36,471 nt of DNA from Chloromonas sp. AAM2 (GCA_004335635.1 QAXH01005297.1:1-36471); one strand, 5' to 3'. Counted from the first letter of the stretch, positions 1 to 10,922 are shown. Notes: generated by a model from the sequence alone, not told the origin. Program-made: numbers and translations.

Positions 1-245
1 GTCCCACAAGTGGAACAGAAGAAAGAAATTGCTTCAGCCCCACCTGCTATTCTTCAAAAGTTCTTCAAAAGTTTTCGAATGATGCTTTCGGCAAACACGA
101 TGTAATGCTGGCGCCTATGACCGAAGCCTGCCCTGTGTGGTGCGGTACTGAACAGCGGTCTATGGCTTGTCAGCCGTGGCCCGCAACACCGCGCCTGTTG
201 GCTGCATAGCCTGTGACTTCGTCACCCTTGTGTTTGTTCGTGCAG

Positions 246-812
246 GTCAAGAGCCTGCAGTCCGCCCTGCAGGCCGCTCAGGGGTCGCTGCACCTGGCCG
301 GTCAGCCGCACGGGTTCCTGCTGGAGCAGCTGCAGGCAGCCAAGACAGCGGCGCAGCAGGCAGAGCTCAGGGCAATAGCAGCCACCACAGCACTCAGAGT
401 GAGCGTAGCAAGTTATGTTCTTGTGACTTGTTATTGCCCCACTGACTGCACATTAAGGCACTACACATCCAGTATAGCAAGTGAACTACCGTCATTGGCC
501 AACGTCCCCTTTTCCTTATGTTCTTGCTCGTTTGAGTACAAGTGGGTAGTTGTTTGTCTGACTTGCTCAATCTTCTGTGCACAGGCGAAGGAGCAGGAGG
601 CGCAGGGAGCAGGCAGCGAGCGGGACGCCCTGCGGGCCGATCTGGAGCTGTTGCTGCAACAGCGGGGGCAGCTAGAGGGCATTAAGACCCTGCTGATGCG
701 CACACTGGGTGCAGGGGCGGCACCAGCAGTGTCCCCTGGGCAAGGCAGCAATCGGGGCCAAGGGCCCACAGCTACCAGGCCCGCAACCACCATTGTAGGA
801 GAAGGCGTGTGA
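246..812 (+). CDS. 3' end of a coiled-coil protein gene (partial)
   Basis: Two exons are supported: 246-398 (after TTCGTGCAG, ending AGA before GTGAGC) and 585-812 (after TGTGCACAG, ending in TGA). Both junctions are in phase 0, giving 126 residues. The first exon is rich in Leu, Gln and Ala in a heptad-like pattern (VKSLQSALQAAQGSLHLAG, then LEQLQAAKTAAQQAELRA). The second continues the coiled coil (SERDALRADLELLLQQRG, then LEGIKTLLMRTL) and ends in a Gly/Pro/Thr-rich tail. Such a tail after a long coiled coil is common in centrosomal, basal-body and golgin-type proteins, but I do not recognise the family and assign no function. The reading frame is open upstream of 246 only as intron-like sequence, so the earlier exons lie at or beyond the left edge. 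It converges with the CIA30 gene on the other strand. Confidence 0.7.
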   Translation, partial: VKSLQSALQAAQGSLHLAGQPHGFLLEQLQAAKTAAQQAELRAIAATTALRVSVASYVLVTCYCPTDCTLRHYTSSIASELPSLANVPFSLCSCSFEYKWVVVCLTCSIFCAQAKEQEAQGAGSERDALRADLELLLQQRGQLEGIKTLLMRTLGAGAAPAVSPGQGSNRGQGPTATRPATTIVGEGV

Positions 813-1200
813 GGCGCACACGGCGCAGAGCACTCCCGCGGCCAATCACTCATGACCTTGGACACTGAATCAGTTTTCCTTGCAGCAATGCCGCACTCAC
901 CAAAACCCATTTTATATGATCCTGCCTCATTGTCTTGCTCTGTTCATCTGTCCGCTTCTTTTGACAAACCCGCTTGGGCTCACCAATGGCTTGGGACTCG
1001 ATCAACCTTCAGTCAACTTTGGAACTGTATGTGATTCAAGCAACCTTCCAATTCTGGACTTGAACATTTGTGAACTGTATGTGGTTCTGGGCTCGGACAT
1101 TCGTCATCTTCCTTAACATCCCTTGCACGATGTTACCTGAGCCATGAGAACAGTCTAGCATGATTACAATGCGTTACAATTTGAGCCAACCTCAAGGCAG
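813..1200. other. Intergenic stretch between convergent genes
   Basis: This stretch lies between the stop codons of the coiled-coil gene and the CIA30 gene. It should hold both 3' untranslated regions. Two TTACA motifs near its right end read TGTAA on the minus strand. No other gene is seen; the short open frames here lack codon bias and have no family resemblance. Confidence 0.7.
1164..1178 (-). terminator. Candidate TGTAA polyadenylation signals of the CIA30 gene
   Basis: Two TTACA motifs at 1164-1168 and 1174-1178 read TGTAA on the minus strand, 23 and 33 bases past the CIA30 stop codon. TGTAA is the usual polyadenylation signal of green algae. The assignment is by motif and position only. 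Confidence 0.45.
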
Positions 1201-4200
1201 TCATATAAATGCATGGATTGATCGCAGGGCCAACCGAAACGGACCGTTTTTGAATCCTGGTGTCAGCCCACCATCAGCAGCAGCAAACTTAGACACCATG
1301 AGCCCCAACTGCCTAATCTGGCCCCCAGCCAAGGGCGGCTGGTTGCGCACAGGCCGGCCTCTGAAGTTGGGTGTGAAGGACTGGAAGGGTAGGTCGATCA
1401 CCTCCCACCCATTTGGTACAGGAAAGGAGGGGGGTCGGCTGGGTGGCCTTGCACTGCCCGTGGGAAAGTCGTGTTGGTACTGAACACCGTCGTACTGCTC
1501 ATCCGTCTGCAGCCAGTGACGCAAGGCATCACATGCTAGTCAGCACCTGCTCACGCCACCAGACATTCTAAGCAGAGAACAGCGTCAGGCAACTCGTACG
1601 TTAAACACTGCAGGAGCCGTCAGAACAAAGTCTGACACTGAGATGCACATTTCCTCTGTGTCCCACGGAGTGCCCACTCGTGCACACAAGCAGCCTTTCT
1701 GGCGCTTGCACATTCCAAACGGCAGCCACTTCAATCACACCCAGGGCTGGTCAACTCTAAGTGCTTCACTGCTGAAAACCTTGGCTGTGATGCCTTGGCT
1801 AAAAGGCTTTCGTGCCGCTAGTACCCCGTCCTTGCCACTGACAACCATCTGTCACTCAACTACACTTGCAGCCCTGCTGACATTTGCAAAGCCACGTGTC
1901 AGTACACCTGAACCCAGGCAACAGTGATTCACGACTGCTACCTGCTTTGGCGGGCTGGTCAACAGTGGTTCACTCCTGCCTAATGCGTAAAGGCTACATG
2001 TAGTGCCTTGGCTGTAGGGCTGTTATGCCACGCACCTTGGCCGTGACCTTGTACACGCGGCCGTCCGCCTGGACCACCAGGCGCATGCCCTGGCCGCGCG
2101 ACAGGCGGGACCACCCCGCCCAGGGCGCAGAGCGGACACTGGCAAACCCGCCGTTGCGGTCAGTGGTCACGTTGCCTGCAAAGGACAAAATCACACACAC
2201 CAACTTGAAGAGATTGTCACACCGGATGCACAATGAAATTGCCTTCACCCTCATGCTCATTACAAGGCAAGCACGTTAAGCTGTGTGCCTGAACATGCAT
2301 GCACCTTGTGTGTTGGAGCCATGCCAGCCTATATGCGACATGTTCTAGAACCATCCAATAAGATTTAAAAACACTTTGGCTGTCATGGAATGCGTGCTGG
2401 ATGCAATCTGGGCCACTGTGCCGATCAGCCAGGAACCCAGAACACTGTTCGCATCACCCGCAAAGACCAGGGCTTGTGATGCTTCTTCGTACTTGATGGA
2501 CGATGACGACACGCCACCCTGCACAAGCCATGTACAATCGATGAAGGAAATCTTCAGGGTTTCAAGCCATTGGACCACTAACCTATCCACTTACGTTTTC
2601 ACCAGATTGCTGCCTGCATTCCGTTGGGTTGGGTTCCTGCTGTCGGTCACAATGGTATTTCTGCTGCTGGCAACGTGTTCACCCCAACGTACAAGTATGG
2701 GCTGCAAGCGGATGTGCAGTTCTGAAAGCACCAACTGTTGCAGTCTTCCACCTCACAGCAGTCCCAGCTCACCATGATGACGTCATCCAGTGAGAACCAC
2801 GTGGGCTGTCCTGCAGGGCTGCTCTGTGGCCGTCCACTGGACAGGTCCAACACCAGGTAGTCCCCTGCCTCGCTCATGGGTCCCTGGAGCACCTCTACCT
2901 CTGGTGCCATTTCTGAACTGCCGTCTGCAAACAAACCAGGGACTGCACGTTTCTTGGCTGCCAACAATCAACATGCTACCAACAACCAAGGATTTTTTGA
3001 GTGACTGTTGCCCCTTGACATCTGGCTCATCTGCATGTTTGTGACTGCACGTTTCAATCATGACACAAACGTGAGGAGGCAACGGATAGGAGCATGGTGG
3101 TAAACGCGATATGTGCCTCAACGTACGTCCCGAGGAGTGTGGCACACATGAGATTCCATGCGTACCTAGTATACTGTCAAAGGCACGCCGCATGGTCCAC
3201 GCCTGTGCATCCGCACTGCTTTGGAGGGACGATGACTGGAGTGCAGCCCTGCATGAGAGAGGATCGATTGCAAGTGAGCACTGCAATGCCTGAGGTTTCC
3301 TGTTGAGACTGAGATCAACTCAAGTAAGGCTTATGGCGGATGCCTTTGCAGCTTCAAAAGTGCAGTGCGCGTGTGTGCGTGTTGAAAGCGAAGAGACACT
3401 TTGTCGGCCCAACCTCTGGCTCACAATCAGGTACTGACACACACCTTTTCGATTGAATCACAGCTTCCTAAACTTGGGGGCACAGTGATCCTGGACAACA
3501 GGCTCGTGTCATGTCTCAGCTGTGATGGCCAGGGACTGATGCAATGCCCTACTTTACACAGGTTCAGTGACAGAAGGATCACCGTGTGCCAAATATGTCC
3601 TGGTCAAGGTTGGCATCTGGCAGACGCACGAACAGCTGTGCCATTAAATGCGATGAGCATAACGCCCACATGGCGGCCCCACACCTCAAGCATCAGATCT
3701 GAAGTGACGCAATACACAAGATTGCCAAGACACAAGCGATCAATTTATCAAAGATTTGTGTTGGCTACCTTTCAGCTTTTGCACTTTGTTTTGATGCAGA
3801 CACAACTTATAGATGGACACTAGAAATGCATCAAAGAATGAGGACATTGCTGACTTTTGCAGGTGGCAAGAATCATGATGACATTGTGTTGATTGCGTGA
3901 GTGTGTTAAGATTGTGCGTTTGAATTGTAAGTTTGCGTCAGGTCTTTAATCGGCCACCACTCTCAGTGGTGGCCACTGTCCTGGTATTGACAATCAACAC
4001 CGCCTTTACACCCAGCATCACATCCCGTGACATTCAACACCGTGTACACATACACCATCAATAACGTGTAACTCTCCACAACATCACTGAGTCACAAGGA
4101 ACTGGGATGCGACGGCCATCATCGCACTGGAAAGGCAAACATACACCATCTCGGTAACACCCTCACACGAATTGTCCCAGAACTGGCAAACTTCGTTTGT

Positions 4201-4819
4201 CGGTGTATCCTGCTGCCACACAGTGTACCCATGTGCAGCAGCAAAGCCCACCTGAGGGCTGTGAACGCCCCTGAGTTAGTGGGTAGTAGTCCAGACTCCA
4301 ACAATGCCGATGCTGTTGTTCGGTATATGTCGTAACATGCATCTGCAACGCGGGCACAACATCAAGCCGTTGCAGGATTGACGCCAGGTGCCAGTACAGT
4401 CGTCATCAGCTGTTCCACCTGGGGCAAGCACACTCTACCCTAAGAGCCAGCTCATGCCACTTTCGGTCAGGACATCTGTCACGTCGCATGGCCCATGCGA
4501 CGGCATGGGCGATCTAATGCAGACCATCAGTGCTGGCTGTCAGTGCTAATGCAGGCCATCAGTGCTGGCTGTCAGTGCTAATGCAGGCCATCGGTGCTGG
4601 CTGTCAGTACTAATGCAGGTCATCAGTGCAAACCACAGCAGGATAGCAATGGCTGTTTGGCCTGTGGCATGGTCAGAGCCAACAGTAAGCTCTTGAGTGG
4701 CTTGCCCAGCCTGTTGCTGTGCCCGGATGATGTTTGCCACACGCACCTGGCCTGCCCTGGTTGTACACTGGCGCGCCTTGGCTGATGGCCAGCTTGAGCG
4801 CATCTTTCACTGGCTGCAT
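1201..4819 (-). CDS. CIA30-domain protein (NDUFAF1/HCF173-type assembly factor)
   Basis: Seven exons in transcript order: 4819-4747, 4342-4252, 3248-3166, 2924-2773, 2518-2458, 2175-2036, 1506-1201 (stop at 1201-1203), giving 301 residues with every phase matching. Residues about 120-301 form a CIA30 beta-sandwich domain: DDVIMGGVSSSS across the exon 4/5 junction (129-140), NVTTDRNGGFASVR (155-168), GRVYKVTAK into TDEQYDGVQY, GWEVIDLPFQSF (233-244), FRGRPV, and the ending GPFRLALRSIHAF. The style is that of plant and cyanobacterial CIA30 proteins rather than animal NDUFAF1. The N-terminal 110 residues carry GAPVYNQGRPDACYDIY (15-31) and AQAWTMRRAFDSIL, a helical unit I believe accompanies CIA30 in some algae. 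The start is the ATG at 4819, in frame before a possible acceptor; an upstream exon with a targeting peptide cannot be excluded. Family members act in assembly of NADH dehydrogenase (complex I) or photosystem II. Which applies here is not determined. Confidence 0.9.
4516..4630. repeat. 32-base tandem repeat, about 3.6 copies
   Basis: Three units of 32 bases at 4516-4547, 4548-4579 and 4580-4611 are followed by a partial unit to 4630. Each contains the core CCATCAGTGCTGGCTGTCAG with single-base changes. The array lies in the first intron of the CIA30 gene (4343-4746). Confidence 0.85.
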
Positions 4820-5004
4820 GAGACTGAACTCTGCTGACAGCCTCCAGTGCCTTCAGAGATGGCCCAGATGCACACCTCTCAGATGCGTCTGGAATAGGCT
4901 GCTTAAGTACAAGTCAGGCAAGGTAAGCAAGGATGGAGAGTACAGGGTCTGTGTCCCAGCGACGACCATCACTGCTGAAGGCTGATGGGGAACACAGGTG
5001 AGTG
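4820..5004. promoter_or_regulatory. Presumed shared upstream region of the CIA30 and REEP genes
   Basis: The CIA30 start codon (minus, 4819) and the proposed REEP start codon (plus, 5005) face away from each other across 185 bases. If both starts are right, this contains both 5' untranslated regions and a bidirectional promoter. No clear TATA box is seen. The assignment is inferred from gene layout only. Confidence 0.35.
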
Positions 5005-6743
5005 ATGTCACAGCAACTGCCAACGGTTGACGACGTTACCCGGTGACTTTGGTGTGCAGCCAAACGCTGACGTTTGGCAGCAGAGCTTTTCAAGACGGTA
5101 AGGACGCAGTGCTGAGCCCGGGAAGCACCTCAAAACCTGTTGGCAAGGGTTCTGAGCAGCTTCGTTGGCAGATACGGGGAGTTGGCAGCTTCGTGCAGAA
5201 TGCTGCTTGGCCCTTACACCGTCAAGCCGTTGATGTGGGTTGTGGAGCGAAGCAGCATACACCGTAATGATGTCACACACAACACCGTTACCGTGCCGGT
5301 CTTCATGTAGCTTTGCTTGCATTGGGCATCCTGCAGAGTTCTGCTTGGATACCTGTGGCCCAGCTACCAGACGTACAAGGCGGTCTCTGTCTCAAATCAG
5401 CAGCTTCTGAAGTTTTGGTGCACGTACTGGTGGGTGCCACGAGATTCATTTCCACATGCGAGGTTACTAGACTGGTGCAGTCCAGCTGCCAGCCCATGCA
5501 ACGGACCAGTTGCCAACACCAACAGCTTCAGCTCTGGAATTCGGGCCGGCTGTATCAAGGGGCTGTCAAATCTCCAACCTGCGCTCCTCCACTGTCTGTG
5601 ACACCAGATGTAATCAATTCCCCAACAACCATGCACCTTCTCTGTACATGCAGGCTTATCATCGGGTTTTACTTGGCTCTTGAGTGGCTTGCGGACTCGC
5701 TCATCTTTTGGGTGCCTCTGTGAGTTGCTTCTCGCAATGTTGAGCGCACCTATGTTAATGGCAACATAGTTTGGCAACACACGATTCCCTGAAACCCATG
5801 GCCAGGCCCATTTGCTGTAGCACATGGTTTGCTTGGTTTTCACTGTCTTCTTAGCACTTCCTTGCACACCACTTGATCAGTTTACAGTTGCTTGGTGTGG
5901 GCCACTGTTGACTCGCGCTAACCAAGTGCATGGCAACGTAGTTCGACAACACACCGTTTCCTTGGTAAGGCCTGGCATGGTTGTCAACAATGCCCACATG
6001 TTAGGTACTACGAAGCCAAGCTCCTTCTCATTCTCTTTCTATGGCACCCACGGACCCGCGGCGCCGTGTCGGTGTACGAACGGGCCATTCACCCGTTGCT
6101 GACAAGCCATGAAGCTCAGATAGACAGTACCATTGAGACGACAAAGACCAGGGTGGCGGACACTGTCACACGGCAGTTCTGCAGGTGTGACATGGATTCA
6201 GGACTGTGCTCTTTGCTCGTTTCCTCTTGCTTGATACGGATAGCAGTTGGTGATGATTGCGTTCCAATGACCCCAGTCCATTATCCTGCATTCCAGTGGT
6301 ATGGTCTTCCAGCGCTCAGCCCCTGGAATGCATGGGTGGTTGTGCAAGCAGGGCTGTCTAGGCATTTGGTAGCACCTGTCATGCAGGTTGGGTGGGCCTG
6401 GGCTGCCTGCCTGTTGTTGCATGCATGCTGTTTGATGCTGGACACATGATGGTGCTCTCCAGTCAAATGCCTAACAAGTTGCATGCATGCATGCATGCAT
6501 AGGGTACGTGATGCTGCCACTGGCAGCACGTCATCGTTGCTGGAAGGCATGCGCCGCTTCTCCGAGACGGTGAGTCTCACTGTTCTGCTTCTTGTAGCCT
6601 GGTGCTCGAGAAGGTCTGCCACAGCTCTGAGCAGACGTACAGGTGCCTGTTCCAGACTCAGCTAAATCTTGCTTGCACGTTCCGCGCACTTGCAGGCTCC
6701 CGATCGACCGAACGGACAAGCGCCCCACACTCACGAGGACTAA
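5005..6743 (+). CDS. HVA22/REEP (TB2/DP1) family ER membrane protein
   Basis: Supported exons are 5337-5429, 5654-5719, 6005-6184, 6503-6569 and 6696-6743 (TAA). They join in frame: LLGYLWPSYQTYKAV, LLKFWCTYW, then LIIGFYLALEWLADSLIFW and VPLYYEAK, then LLLILFLWHPRTRGAVSVYE and RAIHPLL. This is the TB2/DP1/HVA22 signature of hydrophobic hairpins, followed by the F-L-W-x-P-x-T-x-G-A motif and an amphipathic helix. REEP/HVA22 proteins insert wedge-like hairpins into the ER membrane and generate tubule curvature. In plants, HVA22 members are linked to stress and vesicle traffic. The C-terminal 40 residues are hydrophilic and not conserved. A first exon 5005-5042 (MSQQLPTVDDVT, donor GTGACT) leaves two bases, which is the phase required, and would make 163 residues. 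It is a guess; 5337 onward is firm. Confidence 0.88.
6481..6500. repeat. (GCAT)5 microsatellite at a 3' splice site
   Basis: Five perfect GCAT units end directly before the AG at 6501-6502 that serves as the REEP intron 4 acceptor. The unit is self-complementary, so the tract can fold on itself. Confidence 0.9.
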
Positions 6744-6873
6744 GCGCGCGAGTGTTGTCTGAGCGGACGACCGGATTTTGATTTGATTTAAATTCTGTGT
6801 GTCACGTGCACCTCGCTTTTTTCATTCTTTTGATCCTTGGCTTCGTTTTTAGTTCCGTGGACACATCGTGTCT

Positions 6874-6878
6874 TGTAA
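6874..6878 (+). terminator. Candidate TGTAA polyadenylation signal of the REEP gene
   Basis: TGTAA stands 130 bases after the REEP stop and 70 bases before the PSF2 start codon. It is the only such motif in the 204-base gap between these tandem genes. If used, transcript end and the next promoter are almost adjacent. Confidence 0.45.
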
Positions 6879-6947
6879 GCTCGAGACGCACACTTGAATA
6901 ATTGTAGTACGACTTGTCTTGACGACTGCCGTGCGCCTTTAACGTGC

Positions 6948-8680
6948 ATGGCTTCCCAACCAGCAGCTCCCGTCTCCTTGCTTCAGTACTATGGCCCAAG
7001 GTCCGCCTTGAATGGTCTGAAAATACAAATGCCTGTGACTCCCGAGGAGGTAGGATCTTCTAGCATACGCCCATGCGTACATGGTGACATGCAGGCATCA
7101 GGATGCCATGCAGCATGTCATGCAGCTCGAGTCATGCATGCCATGCGCTTCCTGGTGGCACGTGCAGCTTGAGTTCTTCGCGGAGCATGAGTACATTCAA
7201 ATAGTACCTAACTTCTCTTTAGCAGATGGCCAGCTGCTGGGCATTGCAGTAAGTGACTCCTCTGTGTGTACGTATCATGACAAAGAGAGCATTACCAAAG
7301 CGCAGGCAGGAGGCCCTGGCGTGCCTTGCCAGTCCGGATACCCACCTTCTCCCAAAGCAGAACATGCACATATACACGTACACACATGGCAGGTTTGCCC
7401 TCTATTGACGCTGGTGTGGACTGACTTCAGCCTGGAATTCTTCAGCGCAGAGCAGAAGCACGGAGCAGGAGCTAGGACTGGCCGTTAGCTAGTAAGGCTG
7501 CCAACACACAGACGACAGGCCATGGAACCATGTCTACGCTGCAGTAGTCGTATCCAACCTGAGGCGGACCTCGCACGGATGCAGACATTGCAGGCTTCCT
7601 TACATTGCATGAGATCTTACAGACGAGCCCAGTTGCCCTGCCTGGCACACCTGTGCTTGGCCTGAGGACAAACAAACGACGCACTGACAGGAAGCAGGTC
7701 AAACCTGCTGCACCATGCATGCGCAGTCACAGCCCCACCCAGCAGATGCATCCACCGCAGTCTTTTCCATGTTTTTTACTTCAACATGCGCCATGCTGCA
7801 GTGGCCTACGGACTAGCATTGCTTGTGCAGTCCATGGATGTTCCAACAGGTATACACAGTCCATTGATGTTACCGCAGTCATGCACACCAGCGTACAGGC
7901 TAGCAGTGCTGGTGCAGGGCCGTCTGCAAGTTTTAGATGTTTTAACAGGTACAGCATGCACACATGCAGGGCAACTACGGTCCCTTCACGCCTAATATGC
8001 CTGTCAGTGTGCCGCTGTGGCTGGCGCTGGCGCTACAACGACGCAAGAAGTGTCGCATCCTACCGCCTGACTGGATGAACCCGGACACACTGCAGGGTGA
8101 GCACCTGCCATACACATGCACACATGGAAGAGCAGCTGCCTCTCACATACACTCACGCACTTCTGACTCATACATTCATACATAACACAATTGGTCATAG
8201 TACTCGTCACTATTCCAACGCGCATGTGCGCATCAAATTCTTGCTCTGCTCAATCACCAGGAACGTTCCTTACTGTCTCCCACGTGCCAGTCCGAAGGGT
8301 ATTTGAAAGGTGCAGCATTGAACCTGCTGAATGATGTGTTTCAATGAGCAGTGCACGCCACACCAGTACCTTTAACAAAGCACGGACGAAGTGTACTGAA
8401 CTTGGTCAAGTGTAGCCACGTCTCTGGCGTTCCCCAGTGCAGCGGCCCTGTCGGAGGAAAATCCAAATGCTCGCTCGTGTGTTCCTTCCATTCGCAGGTG
8501 CCCTGACAGAAGAGAAGAGCAACCCGCAGCTGTTTCAGCCGCTGCCCTTCTACTACCTGGAAATATCGAGGGCGCTGTTTAGGCAGCAACCAGTGGAGAC
8601 GTTTGGGGGGAACCAACGCTTTTCAAAGGTGGGCGGCCTGCGAAGGCCTGTGGCATGGAACGTGCGTGCAGCATGGTTGG

Positions 8681-8727
<47 letters not shown>

Positions 8728-9849
8728 CGTGCGCATGCACACGCAATGGTCATGAGGTGCATGTGTAGCATGTGGATGGCCAGGTGCAACATCGACACAC
8801 ACCATGCATGGCACCGCATGTGACGTGTCTGATGTGTAGCACGTGCCATGTGAGCATGCATTGATGCTGATGATCTGAAATGAACCTGAGAGCTGGTCGA
8901 GTGAGCAATGCACCACATTTTACATGTGCATGTACCCAGGTCACCAGACTCTGGCCATGTGCCAGGCCATGGCTTCTTGCAGACGTGGTTGGATACCAGG
9001 AACACTCTGAAACAATCGTCTGCACGCAGCCACATGCTAATTCCACGTGCTGATCCCACATGCCAATTCCACATGCTGATCCCCCTCAGAAAGTAAAGGG
9101 TTAATAACTTAAACTTGCTCATCCTATGCTTTTCACACTTTGCGCTGTCAAGGTACGGGGTCTGTTGGAGTCCCTACGTAAGGTTCGTTACCACAAGATT
9201 GAGGTCGGTCTGAAGAAGGTGGATGCAGCCATCACGGTCAAGCTCAACAACCTGTCTGCGGCGGAGTGCAACATGATCCGACTGCTGTTCAAAGGAACCT
9301 TGGATCACTTCTATGAAATTAACAAGGTGAGACACGTGTGGAAAGCGGTAGAGCGGTGGGCAAAAGTGGTTAGCGATTGTGAGGTGTATGGTATTGATAT
9401 TTTCCCACATACATCGCTCTGAGACATGAGAATGTGAACACAGCACAGTGTAAAGTGTCTGGCACCTGCTGAATTGAGGGCTTGCTTTCAGCACAGGCTT
9501 GTGTTGAGCGTGCCGATGCGGTAGGTTTACCAAGACGGTCATGCAAGCAAGCGCACCGGCAAGCATGCTCAGAAGCCCTGTCTGTGAGTGTTTGGCTGGG
9601 CAGCACGGCTAGGCAAAACAGCCTGAAGCCTTGAAAGTCACATGAATTGGAATGTGAGCTGGTTTCTACGTCATGGTGCTCTGTGTTGTGACTTGACGGT
9701 ACTCCTGTTCGTGCCTTAGTCTCTGCTTTCTGTTCCTGTGCTGCCTTGCTCAAAATGCCCTGTCCTGTTGTGCGCAGAACAATCGAGTGCTCATCGAAGC
9801 CTCTCTGGCCAACACATCTCAGTCATTGCCATTTGGATCCATTAGTTGA
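6948..9849 (+). CDS. PSF2: GINS complex subunit PSF2
   Basis: Exons: 6948-7049, 7168-7248, 7970-8096, 8498-8628, 9153-9326 and a last exon 9778-9849 (TGA), giving 228 residues. All phases agree. Diagnostic blocks are LEFFAEHEYIQIVPNFSL (35-52), YGPFTPNMPVSVPLWLALAL, CRILPPDWMNPDTLQ, LFQPLPFYYLEISRALF, VRGLLESLRKVRYHKIEVGL and LNNLSAAECNMIRL. These cover the A and B domains of PSF2 in order. PSF2 with SLD5, PSF1 and PSF3 forms GINS, which joins CDC45 and MCM2-7 in the replicative helicase in the nucleus. Residues 1-30 are an extension beyond the usual TPEELEFFAE start. An alternative last exon at 9992-10015 encoding QHTKSAA then TGA would give a 212-residue protein nearer the common length. 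The 3' end is therefore uncertain, the rest is not. Confidence 0.94.
8692..8734. repeat. (TG)n microsatellite grading into GCGT/GCAC
   Basis: An uninterrupted run of GT dinucleotides spans about 8693-8723. It is followed by GCGTGCGTGCGCATGCACAC, an alternating purine-pyrimidine tract. It lies 64 bases inside PSF2 intron 4 and is able in principle to adopt Z-DNA. Confidence 0.95.
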
Positions 9850-10922
9850 AGCATTTCTGGTGAACGATCCAATGATCAGGCGCTTCTTACCCCAACTACG
9901 CAGCAGCGTCCGGAGTTCAGTTATATGCTATCACTTCATGCTGAGGTATCTTCGGCTACATGTAGTTCTAGCATTGTTTTGTTTCCAACAGCAGCACACC
10001 AAGTCCGCTGCCTGACACAGATGCACAGGACGTTTGGATGAAGAGCAGATTGTGCATTGTTATTGTTTTGCTGTCTGAGAATTGTCATCCTAACCTGGGT
10101 GTTAGGCAGCATGCCAATCAGGTGCGACGATACCAACCATGGAGTATGCTAGTGCCATGGTCCGCTCATGCACCAGCCATGACTGCGCCGCCATCTTATA
10201 TGGTTCTGTCTGCCTGTTGGTGTGACTGAATGGATAGGGATGGGAGTTGTGGAACTCCAACCAGCTGTCCCAGTAGCCATGCCTCAGTATTGGCTGATGA
10301 TTGACTTTATGCACAGGGCCTGAGTTGGTTCTAGTCAATTGGCCCACCGTAAGCAAGCATGTGTTCGGAATGTGCGCCGAGTTGACTCGTGTATATGGCC
10401 AACACAAGGAGCACATGCATCGTCCTTCCTTGGCTTGGCATACTCTGTAAGAAGTTGCCAAGGTTTACCAAGTACGTGGAATGTTTGAAACTCATCGGTT
10501 GAGGATCAGTCAATCTTGAGTTTTCAGTACACACTCAAGTGCACCACAGCCTGAATGACGATGGTTGTATTGTCTCGTAAAGGCCTATGAATTGTTCTCA
10601 GCGATACAATGTCGCATGAAATGTAGTTGGAATCATCCCAGTGGTTACCAGGTTTAGCAAATTTGGGAATATGGGAGAAATCACATCTGGCAAACCCAAA
10701 ACCCTACACTGGCACCAGTGGTGATCCTGGAAACTGTCCCAGAACTGGCAACGTGCATGACCGGCCTGATCACTCCCAAGGTGCCACTCAGAAATGCAAC
10801 CAACGACCCATCACAAGCACCACGTTCGCTTGTGCACCTCACACACATCACTAATACAAGGGCTTCCACGCTGTGCATTTGCAGCACAGCCTACCAGTGG
10901 ATTACGCCTCAAAGAGATGGCA
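9850..10922. other. Intergenic stretch between PSF2 and otubain (convergent)
   Basis: About 1.1 kb between the two stop codons. It contains the alternative PSF2 last exon (9992-10015) and a TGTAA at 10446-10450, about 430-600 bases beyond the PSF2 stop. I see no further gene. The open frames on both strands are short and without recognisable domains. Confidence 0.6.

Noticed and set aside
4689..5692. A 17-base identity GCTCTTGAGTGGCTTGC at 4689-4705 (CIA30 intron 1) and 5676-5692 (REEP exon 3)
   Set aside because: Similarity ends abruptly on both sides. One such match in a window this size can arise by chance.
5397..5867. Minus-strand open frame of 156 codons
   Set aside because: It is antisense to two firm REEP exons and has no recognisable domain.
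8553..9122. Minus-strand open frame of 189 codons with a His-Thr repeat
   Set aside because: It is the complement of the (TG)n microsatellite and overlaps PSF2 exon 4 and intron 4. No family resemblance.
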